DNA of 64,000 nt from the NCBI GenBank assembly GCA_021648145.1, contig JAKITI010000010.1:1-64000 (forward strand), in the 5' to 3' direction. The notes below the pieces were generated by a model that made no database searches, was not told the DNA's origin, and saw nothing but the letters and a program-made list of their open reading frames with translations. Both the position numbers and the translations under genes were made by a program. Below, piece after piece: positions 18,771-28,094 of the stretch. The stretch is from Gammaproteobacteria bacterium (GTDB lineage: Bacteria; Pseudomonadota; Gammaproteobacteria; JAADGQ01). How positions within the stretch are numbered: the first letter of the stretch is position 1; every line of letters begins with the position of its first letter.

Positions 18771-19055
18771 AAACCTTAAAATTCGTGAGCCAAAAAATTC
18801 TGAATTATACCCTAGGAGGCTGTCTGAGAATAGAAGCAGTCTTGTCCAAATATGAAATGAGCCGTGCGACACGAAGTTACACGAAAGAGGCGCGGACGAA
18901 ATGCATGATATCGTTCTTACAACCACCAATTACTCAATGGCTGCTTTGCGGTACTACCGAGTGAGTGGGCAATTCCTCGGACTGGACCCCTTGTGAAGGA
19001 AAGGGGTCAATCTTATTTTACAATATACAAAGCACTTTCTATCAGCTCTCCATTA
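18771..19055. other. Intergenic region with possible mobile-element debris
   Basis: This 285-base gap separates hisS and the EamA gene, both on the minus strand. It holds the motif GAGGCTGTCTGAGAA (18816-18830), which resembles the ends of some IS5-type elements. A 35-codon plus-strand ORF (18857-18964) begins [15 protein letters not shown], weakly like the start of small IS transposase subunits. A hairpin lies at 18985-19008. None of these is strong alone. Confidence 0.35.
18985..19008. repeat. Perfect 8-bp inverted repeat (hairpin)
   Basis: GACCCCTT (18985-18992) and AAGGGGTC (19001-19008) pair over an 8-base loop. It lies 47 bases beyond the stop of the EamA gene, which could make it a transcript-end structure. 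No good T-run follows on the minus strand, so rho-independent termination is not supported. Confidence 0.4.
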
Positions 19056-19934
19056 CTACTTATAACGTAACAAAAAAGTATCCCCCCACTGATGCACTAC
19101 CAACCCTAGTAAAATCATCACGGTGCCCAATATGATCGTCAAATTAACGATCTCGTTATTTACCAGAGCGCCCAGTACCAGTGCAAAAACTGGTGTAATC
19201 AAAGTAATCATTGAAATACTGGGCGTACTCAAGTGCTTCAACAAATAATAAAACAAGACAAACCCAAACACTGAACCAATGACACCTAAATAGAGGATCG
19301 AAGCAAGCGCACGATCCGGTATTTCCACAGGCCAGCTCACTCCTGTTGCAACCGCTGTCAGTAAATACAGCGGAACAGCAACGATCAATCCACCGGCAAC
19401 AACACTCAAAGGTGGAATGTCAACATGAGTACGTTTAATTAAAACCATACTTAGACTGTGTAAAACAGTCGATAAAAATACGGCCAACACACCTTTCCAT
19501 GCTTCTGGATTACTTGGCATACGAGGATCAAACACGATAATTAGCCCCAGCACTCCAATCACCATGCCCACTATTTTTCCAACACGCCAAACATCCTCCT
19601 TTAAGAGCAACGCTGAAATAAGCGCGGTGACCATAGGCATTGCTCCATAAATGACAGCAACCAAGCCCGATGAAATAAACTGTGCGCCCCAATAAACACA
19701 AATCATGGCACCAAACGTGCCTACGCTTGAGAGCAGGTAAACCTGGCGTGCGGCTGGATGCCATGGAAAACGTACACGCCACAAAGCGATGATCGCCAAA
19801 CAAAGCACCAATGAAATGACCATGCGTGCAGAAACCCCAAAAAGGTAACCCACTTCCATACTGCTCCATTGAATGGCCAACGGTGTTGTTGACCAGATTA
19901 GAACAACGCCGAAATAAGCGGCTGGCACAGACAT
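19056..19934 (-). CDS. EamA/DMT-superfamily transporter
   Basis: A 292-residue, very hydrophobic protein with about ten transmembrane segments in two similar halves, as in the EamA (drug/metabolite transporter) family. N-terminal residues such as LIWSTTPLAIQW are typical. It is monocistronic, with its own upstream region after the pepA terminator. The substrate cannot be read from the sequence; family members export amino acids, nucleosides or other small metabolites. Confidence 0.85.
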   Translation of the reverse strand: MSVPAAYFGVVLIWSTTPLAIQWSSMEVGYLFGVSARMVISLVLCLAIIALWRVRFPWHPAARQVYLLSSVGTFGAMICVYWGAQFISSGLVAVIYGAMPMVTALISALLLKEDVWRVGKIVGMVIGVLGLIIVFDPRMPSNPEAWKGVLAVFLSTVLHSLSMVLIKRTHVDIPPLSVVAGGLIVAVPLYLLTAVATGVSWPVEIPDRALASILYLGVIGSVFGFVLFYYLLKHLSTPSISMITLITPVFALVLGALVNNEIVNLTIILGTVMILLGLVVHQWGDTFLLRYK

Positions 19935-19976
19935 TTTTTTTCTCCTCTTGAATATAATTTAGTTTTTCAAACAGCC

Positions 19977-20013
19977 AAAAAAAAGCCGCGGATAGTGACA
20001 TCTGCGGCTTTTT
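19977..20013 (-). terminator. Rho-independent terminator
   Basis: AAAAAGCCGC (19980-19989) pairs with GCGGCTTTTT (20004-20013); a GAT/ATC inner extension adds stem length around the loop AGTGAC. On the minus strand a run of seven Ts follows the hairpin. It closes the minus-strand transcript(s) from pepA or from the small RNA candidate just upstream. T-runs on both sides allow bidirectional action. Confidence 0.85.
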
Positions 20014-20206
20014 AAAAATGAATTTTTAGGAACTGATTTTTACGACACTTTCATTTTCTCCAAGCACACAGCGACACATTTTCGTAGCACGGCGACACGC
20101 CATGCTCGAATCATCACAATGTAGTTTTTAAAAGTGTGTTTATTCATCGTAATCGTAAAAATTAGTTAAATTTCAGAATCAATAATTTGAACTGACTATC
20201 GACCAA
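19980..20206 (-). ncRNA. Candidate small RNA between pepA and the EamA gene
   Basis: Just past the pepA stop the minus strand has TTGACA (20207-20212) with a weak -10 (CAAATT, 17-base spacing). A strong 8-bp hairpin with a 3-base loop lies at 20087-20105 (GCATGGCG with CGCCGTGC, one G-U pair). The unit ends in the terminator at 19977-20013, so a transcript of roughly 170-200 nt with defined ends is plausible. Inside it a 35-codon ORF (20040-20147, MNKHTFKN...) has no Shine-Dalgarno sequence. It could instead be just a long pepA 3' UTR. Confidence 0.4.
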
Positions 20207-20220
20207 TGTCAATAGAATTT

Positions 20221-21717
20221 TTAATTTTCAGCACACAGATCAATTAAATATTGCATCAGCATCGGCACAGGGCGACCTGTCGCGCCTTTTTTCTCACCAC
20301 TTTTCCAAGCCGTTCCTGCAATATCCAAGTGTGCCCAATGGTATTTTTTGGTAAACCTGGAAAGAAAGCAAGCCGCTGTAATAGTACCCGCATAACGCCC
20401 ACCAATATTTGCAATATCAGCAAATGGACTTTTCAGCTGCTCTTGGTACTCCTCCCCCATAGGCAGTTCCCATGCGCGATCCCCTGAAGTTTTACCTGCG
20501 TTCAATAAGTCATTGATCAAAGGGTTATGATTGCCCAGAAGCCCACTGATATGATGCCCCAGCGAGACAACACAAGCGCCCGTTAAGGTCGCAATATCAA
20601 TCACAACTGAAGGGTTAAGGCGCTCACAGTATGTCAACGCATCACACAAAATCAAACGCCCCTCAGCATCAGTATTGAGAACTTCAATTGTTGTGCCCGA
20701 CATACTGGTCACAATATCCCCTGGCCTCGTAGCATGGGCACTCGGCATATTTTCAACCGCCGGCACAACGCCCACAACGTTCAAGGGCAAACCAACTTCA
20801 GCCACAGCGGATAACACGCCTAATACGCTAGCGGCTCCGCACATGTCATATTTCATCTCATCCATCGCAGCGGAAGGTTTAATCGAAATACCTCCCGAAT
20901 CGAAAGTCACACCTTTACCCACCAATACAACGGGAGCATCCCCTTTTTTACCACCACTATAATTCATCACAATAAACTTAGGTGATAAAGCAGAGCCTTT
21001 TGACACGGACAATAGCGACCCCATTTTGAGCGCTTCCATCTGCTCTTGTTCTAATACTTCAGTCTGAATAGATGGGTGCGTTTCAGCTAATTTAAGAGCT
21101 TGCTCTGCCAGATATTCAGGGGTACAGATATTTCCCGGGAAATTCCCCAGATCTTTAGCCAGGTCAACCCCTTTAGCAATAGCAAGCCCCTCTTTTACTG
21201 CTTGTTCAGAATGAGCCAAGTCACGACGACTGGGTACGGACAGAATCAATTTACGAAGAGGGCGACGATCTGTTTTTTTCTCACTTTTAAGGTAATCAAA
21301 ACGATATAGTGCGCCCCAAGCAGCTTCAACGGCTTGACGAATCTTCCAATGAGTATCGCGCCCTTTCACATTGAGTTCAGTTAAATAGTTGGTGACTTCC
21401 ATTGCACCAATTTCATTCAATACGACGGTTGTTTTTGCAATCAGTTTTCGATAGACCGCATCATTGAAGTCACGTTCACGACCACAACCAACCAGTAAAA
21501 CCCGTTCACATAATGTATTGGGCACATTATGCAGCAGTAAAGTGTGACCAAACTTTCCTTCAAGATCACCCCTGCGAATAATACTTGAGAGAAAACCACC
21601 CGAGATTTGATCAATCTGCTCAGCAGATGCACACATACGGCGAGGCTCAAAAATACCGACGACAACACACGCGGTGCGCTGTTTTTCGGGGTGACCACTT
21701 TTTATTGAAAATTCCAT
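20221..21717 (-). CDS. pepA: Leucyl aminopeptidase PepA
   Basis: A 498-residue M17 family cytosolic aminopeptidase. The di-zinc catalytic core is visible as [15 protein letters not shown], the active-site signature [10 protein letters not shown], and upstream KYDMCGA. It removes N-terminal residues from peptides in peptide turnover; in E. coli the same protein also binds DNA. It is monocistronic and divergent from lptF, a common gammaproteobacterial arrangement (pepA next to lptF-lptG). Confidence 0.96.
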   Translation of the reverse strand: MEFSIKSGHPEKQRTACVVVGIFEPRRMCASAEQIDQISGGFLSSIIRRGDLEGKFGHTLLLHNVPNTLCERVLLVGCGRERDFNDAVYRKLIAKTTVVLNEIGAMEVTNYLTELNVKGRDTHWKIRQAVEAAWGALYRFDYLKSEKKTDRRPLRKLILSVPSRRDLAHSEQAVKEGLAIAKGVDLAKDLGNFPGNICTPEYLAEQALKLAETHPSIQTEVLEQEQMEALKMGSLLSVSKGSALSPKFIVMNYSGGKKGDAPVVLVGKGVTFDSGGISIKPSAAMDEMKYDMCGAASVLGVLSAVAEVGLPLNVVGVVPAVENMPSAHATRPGDIVTSMSGTTIEVLNTDAEGRLILCDALTYCERLNPSVVIDIATLTGACVVSLGHHISGLLGNHNPLINDLLNAGKTSGDRAWELPMGEEYQEQLKSPFADIANIGGRYAGTITAACFLSRFTKKYHWAHLDIAGTAWKSGEKKGATGRPVPMLMQYLIDLCAEN

Positions 21718-21867
21718 TATTTAAATCCTAACCCATCGTAATGCTGTTAAAATATAGTTTATGGCGCTGTAGTGTACCCATGGTATGTGAGAAATCACAG
21801 CGTTAATAACGATACTTTATTAATATTGTTCAAAAAAAACAAATAATCTATATACGAATTTAAAACA

Positions 21868-22956
21868 TTGATACTCAATCGCTATATTATTAAGGAAGTA
21901 CTCTTCACTCTGACAGCGGTCACTTCTGTTTTATTGCTGTTTTTTATTAGTGATAGCTTGGTGCGTTCACTCGCCAAAGCGGCAGCCGGTATATTGCCGA
22001 GTGATATTGTTGTGCAGTTATTAATGCTTTATATCACAGATACCATTGAAGTATTGCTACCTATTTCGCTCTATTTATCCGTCTTGCTTGCATTAGGCCG
22101 CTTCTATCAAGATAACGAAATGACAGCACTTGAAGCCTGTGGCGTGAGCACTCTACAAATATCTAAAAGTATTTTCTGGTTTGCACTCTTTGTTGCGCTG
22201 CTGACCGCAACATTCTCCTTTTATATTGCACCTTGGGCAGAACGCGGCATTTCACAGCTAAAAAATACAAGTGATACATCCACTCAACTCAGAGCAATTA
22301 TTCCGGGCCAATTTAAAGAGCTGTCGGGCTGGGCACTTTACGTTGAAAAAATTGAACCCAGCACCAGTCAACTGAAAAATATTTTTGTAGAAGGTACGCA
22401 TGAAGGTCAACTGCAAATATTGGCCGCCCAGTCAGCCCACGAGCGTACCCTGAAAAAAAGTGGTGACCAGTTTTTAGTTCTGGAGTCAGGTTATCAATAT
22501 GCAGGGGTACCCGGCACTACTGAATTTACAGTGACAAAATTTCAGGAGCACGGCATACGTATTCATCAAAAAAATGACCCTCCTCCTAATCACAGCTACT
22601 CGACTAAAACTCCCTTTGAGCTACTGGCCATCAATAATCCGCGTTCCATCGCTGAATTACAATGGCGTATTTCCATCCCTTTATCGACATTATTACTCGC
22701 CCTGCTCGCTATTCCACTCAGTCGTACAACTCCGCGTCAAGGTAAATATTCAAAATTAGTGGTTGGTATTTTACTGTTTATTGTTTACAGCAATCTATTG
22801 GTCGTTGCGAAAAGCTGGGTTGAAAAAGGGGATGTTTCTGTCTGGATTGGCCTGTGGTGGGTGCATGGCCTCGTCATATTACTCATCACAATCCTATTTA
22901 TAAAACAAAACAGCCCCACTTTTCTGAAAATCAGATTCAAGCATCCATCCAAATGA
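21868..22956 (+). CDS. lptF: LPS export ABC permease LptF
   Basis: A 362-residue inner-membrane permease of the LptB2FG complex, which extracts lipopolysaccharide from the inner membrane and drives it to the LptA bridge. Segments near residues 8-30, 55-75, 100-120 and three at the C-terminal end are transmembrane, with a periplasmic beta-jellyroll domain between. The TTG start at 21868 gives the canonical N-terminus (MILNRYIIKEV, like E. coli MIIIRYLVRET). It is divergent from pepA and followed by lptG after 13 bases. Confidence 0.94.
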   Translation: MILNRYIIKEVLFTLTAVTSVLLLFFISDSLVRSLAKAAAGILPSDIVVQLLMLYITDTIEVLLPISLYLSVLLALGRFYQDNEMTALEACGVSTLQISKSIFWFALFVALLTATFSFYIAPWAERGISQLKNTSDTSTQLRAIIPGQFKELSGWALYVEKIEPSTSQLKNIFVEGTHEGQLQILAAQSAHERTLKKSGDQFLVLESGYQYAGVPGTTEFTVTKFQEHGIRIHQKNDPPPNHSYSTKTPFELLAINNPRSIAELQWRISIPLSTLLLALLAIPLSRTTPRQGKYSKLVVGILLFIVYSNLLVVAKSWVEKGDVSVWIGLWWVHGLVILLITILFIKQNSPTFLKIRFKHPSK

Positions 22957-22969
22957 AAGTACCGGTATC

Positions 22970-24034
22970 ATGAAAATATTAGATATATATATTGGTAAAG
23001 CAGTCATCCTGAATGTTTCTATGGTCTTGATGGTGTTACTTTCACTCTTTGGTTTGATTGGTTTTATGCGAGAGCTGGAAGATATCGGAAAAGGCAGTTA
23101 TGAAATCCAGCATGCTGGATTGTTTATCTTTATGTCACTCCCCGGCATTGCTTACATGCTTTTTCCAATGGCAACACTTTTAGGCAGTATTATTGGGTTA
23201 GGTGGAATGGCCAACAATAGTGAACTCATTGTCATCCGAGCCGCTGGGGTATCAATTAAACAAATTGTATTTTCTGTGCTTAAAGTCGGTCTGTTGCTCA
23301 TGATTTTAGCCACAATAATTGGCGAATTTCTCGCACCTATGAGCGAACGCTATGCCATGAACATGCGCACTACAGCTTTGGGAGAGCGTGTCACTACCAA
23401 TAACGCCAATAACTTTTGGGCTAAAGATGGGCAGACTTTTATCAAAATCAACAATGTTTTCCCCGATGGTGATTTAAGTGGTATACATATTTATAAATTT
23501 AATAACCATCATCAACTTCAAACCATCACTCAAGCTAAAAGTGCAAGTTATATAAATCAGGAGTGGTTATTAAAAGATATAAAAGTCAGCACATTGACAA
23601 AGCATGGAGTGATTGCCCATAAAAAAACACAAACTGAGTGGAAATCACTGCTTAACCCGCAACTGCTCAGCATTGTAACCGTCAATCCAGAAAATCTATC
23701 CGCAACAGGAATTTATAACTATGTAAGTTACCTGAAAAAAAATGGGCTGGATGCCGAACGCTACCAACTCGCTCTTTGGAAAAAAGCAGCTGCGCCACTT
23801 AATACGGGTGTCATGCTCCTCCTTTCCATTCCGTTTATTTTTGCTTCATTACGCACCGTTAGTATCGGTCAACGCATTCTTTTTGGTGCGCTTGTTGGCT
23901 TGGGCTTTCACCTATTTGGTCAAATATTCAGTTATGCAGGATTACTCAACCACTACCCTCCCGTCATCAGTGCACTTCTGCCGACACTGCTCTTTTTTAT
24001 TTTATCTATAACCCTGCTGAGGCGAATGCGTTAA
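22970..24034 (+). CDS. lptG: LPS export ABC permease LptG
   Basis: A 354-residue partner of LptF in the LptB2FG transporter. It begins MKILDIYIGKAV, has an early membrane helix, a second and third around residues 55-75 and 100-120, a periplasmic domain and three C-terminal helices. Residues near the N-terminal helix are those that in E. coli line the lipopolysaccharide-binding cavity. Operon with lptF. The ATPase LptB is not in the window. Confidence 0.94.
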   Translation: MKILDIYIGKAVILNVSMVLMVLLSLFGLIGFMRELEDIGKGSYEIQHAGLFIFMSLPGIAYMLFPMATLLGSIIGLGGMANNSELIVIRAAGVSIKQIVFSVLKVGLLLMILATIIGEFLAPMSERYAMNMRTTALGERVTTNNANNFWAKDGQTFIKINNVFPDGDLSGIHIYKFNNHHQLQTITQAKSASYINQEWLLKDIKVSTLTKHGVIAHKKTQTEWKSLLNPQLLSIVTVNPENLSATGIYNYVSYLKKNGLDAERYQLALWKKAAAPLNTGVMLLLSIPFIFASLRTVSIGQRILFGALVGLGFHLFGQIFSYAGLLNHYPPVISALLPTLLFFILSITLLRRMR

Positions 24035-24105
24035 AGCCTGATTATTTCCGTGTCGATACATCGGGTTAATAACACTTGAAATAACTTATATAAAGAGAAC
24101 CACGG

Positions 24106-26475
24106 ATGGATACCACAATCGCTGAGCCACCACCTGTACAACCGTGCGTTGATTCAGAATATGACGACCTCAGCCTTCTTAATGGAGAGGCCGCAATGTT
24201 CCATCTATTAGATGGAAATAAAACCATCGGTCTTTTTGAATCAATGGATAGCAAAACTGGTACCATTCTGGTTGCAAACCGAGATAGCCATACCCCACAA
24301 AAAATTTCACTAAAAAATATCAGGGTCATTCAATATTCACGACTGTTCCATCAAACCACTGACAACCCGTCAGACTTCAATAAAAAAAAATTCAAGTTAA
24401 AATTTTTAGATAACATTAAACTTCAGGGAACCGCTGTTGGGCTCATTGCTTGCCAATATGGGTTGTTATTGCTACAAAGCGAAGGAGCAAACCAATATCG
24501 TTATATTTTTGCCCCTTTTGATGCCTTGATGAACTGTAGGATGGATGAAAAAACCGTCTACTCCAACGCCAAACACGACCAACTGCAAGAAGAGACTTCC
24601 AGTTCAGAAGAAGACCAACAGCCCGTTGATGAAGTCACATCATCAATAGAGCTGGAATACGCACTCAAACACCAAAACTCACAACCCAATTTAAGATTGG
24701 GGGAAGTATTAATTAATGATGAATTGATTACAGAGCAGCAACTCGAAGAAATTCTTGAATTTCAAAAGCAAGATAGCAGTGGGATGCCATTAGGCGAACT
24801 TCTGGTTGATAAAGGTATTTTAACTCAAGAAGCAGTTCAAACCGCGCTTGCAAAAAAGCTAGGCATTCCCTTTGTTAATCTCAGGAAGTACGAAATCAGC
24901 CCCAAGGTAATCAATCTTGTTCCTAAAAAACTGATTAAACGTTATCGGGTCATTCCTCTTGCGATTTATAATGGCAAACTCGTTATCGCACTTGAAAATC
25001 CAATCAATCTTAAAACATCTGCAATTGATGCGCTCAGTTTTCACACTAATATGCTGGTGGAAAGTGTCATGTCGACCGCCACAGACATTGACTGGGCCAC
25101 GAACTATTACTATGACACCCAAGGGCTGGGCAGCGAGTTCAGTGATGCCTTAACTGAAGACCTTATTTTAGATGATGACGATGATGACTACCTGGAAGAG
25201 TCTGCAATCGAATCTGATATTGAAGATAATATTGTCGTCAAACTGATGAATAAAATAGTAATTGATGCATACCAGCAAGGTGCATCTGATATTCACATCG
25301 AACCTTATCCTGGCAATAAAAAAACAATCATTCGATTTCGCCGTGATGGCACACTATCCTCATATCTCGAACTGCCGGCTCAATATCGTCAAGCACTGAT
25401 TTCCAGACTGAAAATCATGTCCAACCTTGATATTTCCGAGAGGCGAAAACCACAGGATGGAAAAATAAATTTTAAAAAATATGGCCCTCTTGATATTGAA
25501 TTGCGTGTTGCTACTCTACCGACAGCTGGAGGAGTTGAAGATGTCGTACTCAGAATATTAGCCAAAGGGGGCGCCGTTGCTGTCGATAAACTTGGGCTGA
25601 GCGAGCGAAACAAAGAAAAAGTCATTGCCAATATCGAAAAACCTTATGGCATGTTTCTTGTTTGCGGCCCAACGGGTTCAGGTAAAACGACCACACTGCA
25701 TGCACTGCTTGCCCATCTAAATACCGTAGAACGAAAAATATGGACTGCTGAAGATCCTGTAGAAATCACTCAAAAAGGGCTACGTCAGGTACAAGTACAA
25801 CCCAAAATTAATTTCACCTTTGCCGCAGCTATGCGGGCTTTTTTACGTGCAGACCCTGACATTATTATGGTCGGTGAGATGCGTGATAAAGAGACTGCAG
25901 GGACGGGTATTGAAGCTTCGTTGACAGGCCATTTACTTTTCTCAACCTTGCATACAAATAGTGCCCCTGAAAGCATCATCCGATTACTGGATATGGGCAT
26001 GGATCCCTTTAATTTTTCAGATGCCCTGCTCGGAATTCTTGCCCAGCGACTGGCAAAAACACTTTGTAGTCATTGTAAAGAAGAGTATACATGTAGTGAT
26101 CATGAGTTGATGGGGCTTGCTCATGAATATTGTGATGAGCTTATTAGCGAAGATACAGATGCAGAAAAAATTTATGCTGAAATATTAAAAGAGTGGCATG
26201 AAATATATGCAAATGACGAAAATAAAATAACCCTGTGTAAGCCTGTGGGATGCGAAAAATGCAATAACACCGGATACAGCGGACGGCTCGCTCTTCATGA
26301 ATTTCTGGAGGCATCAGATGAAATTAAACGACTTATTCTCGAACGCTCTCGTGTTCAGGTTATACTCCAAGCCGCCCTTGCTGCAGGGATGCGAACCCTA
26401 AAGCAAGATGGCATTGAAAAGGTCATGCAAGGGTTTACTGATATGGTACAGATACGAGCCGTTTGTATTAAATAA
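24106..26475 (+). CDS. GspE/PilB-family secretion or pilus ATPase with extra N-terminal domain
   Basis: A 789-residue ATPase. About the first 170 residues form an extra domain with small beta-rich repeats. An MshEN/T2SSE-N domain follows (about 190-330, LRLGEVLI and PLGELLVDKGIL). The ATPase core is at about 370-660: Walker A GPTGSGKTTT, an Asp box and Walker B DPDIIMVGEMRD, and a His box LLFSTLHTN. A zinc-finger-like set (CSHCKEEY and CEKCNNTGYSGR) lies near the C-terminus. Motifs match type II secretion or type IV pilus extension ATPases. No pilin, GspF or other system gene is nearby, so it is an orphan here. The first domain may bind a regulator, but this is inference. Confidence 0.85.
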   Translation: MDTTIAEPPPVQPCVDSEYDDLSLLNGEAAMFHLLDGNKTIGLFESMDSKTGTILVANRDSHTPQKISLKNIRVIQYSRLFHQTTDNPSDFNKKKFKLKFLDNIKLQGTAVGLIACQYGLLLLQSEGANQYRYIFAPFDALMNCRMDEKTVYSNAKHDQLQEETSSSEEDQQPVDEVTSSIELEYALKHQNSQPNLRLGEVLINDELITEQQLEEILEFQKQDSSGMPLGELLVDKGILTQEAVQTALAKKLGIPFVNLRKYEISPKVINLVPKKLIKRYRVIPLAIYNGKLVIALENPINLKTSAIDALSFHTNMLVESVMSTATDIDWATNYYYDTQGLGSEFSDALTEDLILDDDDDDYLEESAIESDIEDNIVVKLMNKIVIDAYQQGASDIHIEPYPGNKKTIIRFRRDGTLSSYLELPAQYRQALISRLKIMSNLDISERRKPQDGKINFKKYGPLDIELRVATLPTAGGVEDVVLRILAKGGAVAVDKLGLSERNKEKVIANIEKPYGMFLVCGPTGSGKTTTLHALLAHLNTVERKIWTAEDPVEITQKGLRQVQVQPKINFTFAAAMRAFLRADPDIIMVGEMRDKETAGTGIEASLTGHLLFSTLHTNSAPESIIRLLDMGMDPFNFSDALLGILAQRLAKTLCSHCKEEYTCSDHELMGLAHEYCDELISEDTDAEKIYAEILKEWHEIYANDENKITLCKPVGCEKCNNTGYSGRLALHEFLEASDEIKRLILERSRVQVILQAALAAGMRTLKQDGIEKVMQGFTDMVQIRAVCIK

Positions 26476-26506
26476 TAGAGACAAGGCAAAGCATGCCTTG
26501 TCTCTA
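26476..26506. terminator. Bidirectional terminator overlapping the bamC stop
   Basis: TAGAGACAAGGC (26476-26487) pairs perfectly with GCCTTGTCTCTA (26495-26506) over a 7-base loop. It lies between the convergent GspE-like gene and bamC, and the right arm contains the bamC stop codon. A T-rich tail follows on the minus strand; the plus-strand tail (CTTTAATT) is weaker. Confidence 0.8.
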
Positions 26507-27004
26507 CTTTAATTCAGCATGTATTTTCGACAATACCTGATAGGCCTCAGCAGAGTGATCACGCTGGTTTTTTGAGCCAATCATTGTGACTAATATTTTT
26601 ACACCCCGATCTTCTACACTCAACTGTTTCGAAGTACCTTGTAATTGCAAGGTATATAAGCCTTTTGCCTTGCTTTCATTTTTTATCGAAAACCCCTGTG
26701 CTTTCAGAACATCTCCAATCAACAGCCAAGCGGTCGCATAATCCAGATTCAGTACCATAATCAACCCACCATCTCGCTCCCAGATCAGAGCAGATTTTCC
26801 AGCGGAAACATCATCTGTTTGTGTTGTCATTTCCACACCATCAGCCACTTCAGGAGCCATTAGATTGGGTGGAATTTCGAGCGGGGGTAACGTACGCGCA
26901 TCTTTATAAAGTGTTTTATCAACAGAGCTGCATGCTGATAACAAAATCAGACTCAGGCTCAAAGCAACTGTTTGCAAATAAAACCACTTTTTATTACTGT
27001 TCAT
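26504..27004 (-). CDS. bamC: Outer-membrane assembly lipoprotein BamC
   Basis: A 166-residue lipoprotein with lipobox LLSACSS. An unstructured N-terminal region (the part of BamC that binds BamD) contains PPLEIPPNL, a conserved block of this family. A single helix-grip domain follows; the E. coli protein is about 344 residues with two such domains, so this is a short form. The ATG at 27004 has GGAG six bases upstream; an in-frame TTG at 27010 is the alternative. It overlaps the dapA stop by 11 bases, the conserved dapA-bamC pair. Confidence 0.85.
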   Translation of the reverse strand: MNSNKKWFYLQTVALSLSLILLSACSSVDKTLYKDARTLPPLEIPPNLMAPEVADGVEMTTQTDDVSAGKSALIWERDGGLIMVLNLDYATAWLLIGDVLKAQGFSIKNESKAKGLYTLQLQGTSKQLSVEDRGVKILVTMIGSKNQRDHSAEAYQVLSKIHAELK

Positions 27005-27878
27005 AATCAACTCCAGACTGGATCAATGCTTGATGAATTGTTGCGTGATATTGTTCAGATAGAACAGTCATCGGTAAACGAATACCTTCTGTAATCAGTC
27101 CCATTTCATATAAGGCCCATTTCACTGGAATCGGGTTTGATTCAACAAACAAATCACGGTGCAATGCCCCTAAACGCTCATTAAGCAAACGTGCAGCAGA
27201 GCGATTGCCTTGTAATGCAAAACCACACATTTCATGCATCAATTTTGGAGCCACGTTAGCCGTCACTGAGATGACACCTTTAGCACCACCCAGCATCAAC
27301 TCCATTGCAGTGGCATCATCACCACTATAGATATCCAGAGCCTGGCCACAACGCGCCAAAATATCACGGCTTCGTTCAATATCTCCCGTCGCTTCCTTGA
27401 TACCAATAATATTTGGAATTACTGATAACCGTTCTACTGTTTCAGGCAACAGATCACATGCAGTGCGCCCCGGCACATTATAGAGAATTTGTGGTATCGC
27501 CGCTGCCTCAGCGACCTCTTTATAATGCAGAAACAAACCTTCTTGAGTAGGTTTATTATAATAGGGTGTGACTAATAAGCAGGCATCCGCCCCCACCTTC
27601 ATCGCACCAATCGTTAGTTCAATGGCTTCCTGAGTTGCATTAGAACCCGTACCGGCAATCACTGGAATACGTCCATTGACCTTCGTTACAACATCACGAA
27701 TGACTTCGCAATGCTCTTTTATTCCAAAAGTTGCAGACTCTCCCGTAGTCCCCATCGCAACAATCGCATCCGTTCCTTGTTCGATATGATACTCAATCAA
27801 CTCATCTAATGCCGTTCGATCCAGTGTTCCATCAGGGAACATTGGTGTCACCAGCGCAACCATACTGCCATGAAACAT
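26994..27878 (-). CDS. dapA: 4-hydroxy-tetrahydrodipicolinate synthase DapA
   Basis: A 294-residue aldolase-fold enzyme that condenses pyruvate with aspartate semialdehyde, the first step of the diaminopimelate/lysine branch. The Schiff-base lysine lies in GIKEATGD (about residue 161), with Tyr in ILYNVPGRT and the TTGE motif near residue 44. The start is at 27878 ATG. It is cotranscribed with and overlaps bamC. The upstream 216 bases contain no lysine riboswitch that I can recognise. Confidence 0.97.
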   Translation of the reverse strand: MFHGSMVALVTPMFPDGTLDRTALDELIEYHIEQGTDAIVAMGTTGESATFGIKEHCEVIRDVVTKVNGRIPVIAGTGSNATQEAIELTIGAMKVGADACLLVTPYYNKPTQEGLFLHYKEVAEAAAIPQILYNVPGRTACDLLPETVERLSVIPNIIGIKEATGDIERSRDILARCGQALDIYSGDDATAMELMLGGAKGVISVTANVAPKLMHEMCGFALQGNRSAARLLNERLGALHRDLFVESNPIPVKWALYEMGLITEGIRLPMTVLSEQYHATIHQALIQSGVDYEQ

Positions 27879-28094
27879 ATTTTATATTCTCCCCATTCAA
27901 TTCAACCGCTCATGGTACTTGTGACATTCACGGATAACAAGGTATTAACTCGTATTTATCACAGCACCCTCTGGAATAGATCCTTATACTAACAAGACCT
28001 TTACACGAAAAATATTTTTCCTACAAAGGTTTCTAACTCTATTTGTGATGGTATGATCAAGCACATTATATTTTAAAACGATCACTAAAATAAA

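Noticed and set aside
18771-18929. A 53-codon N-terminal extension of hisS
   Set aside because: The canonical HisS start is at 18770; the extension has no similarity and lies in a probable non-coding stretch.
20040-20147. A 35-codon minus-strand ORF as a protein gene
   Set aside because: There is no Shine-Dalgarno sequence and it contains a strong RNA hairpin; it is kept only as part of the small RNA candidate.
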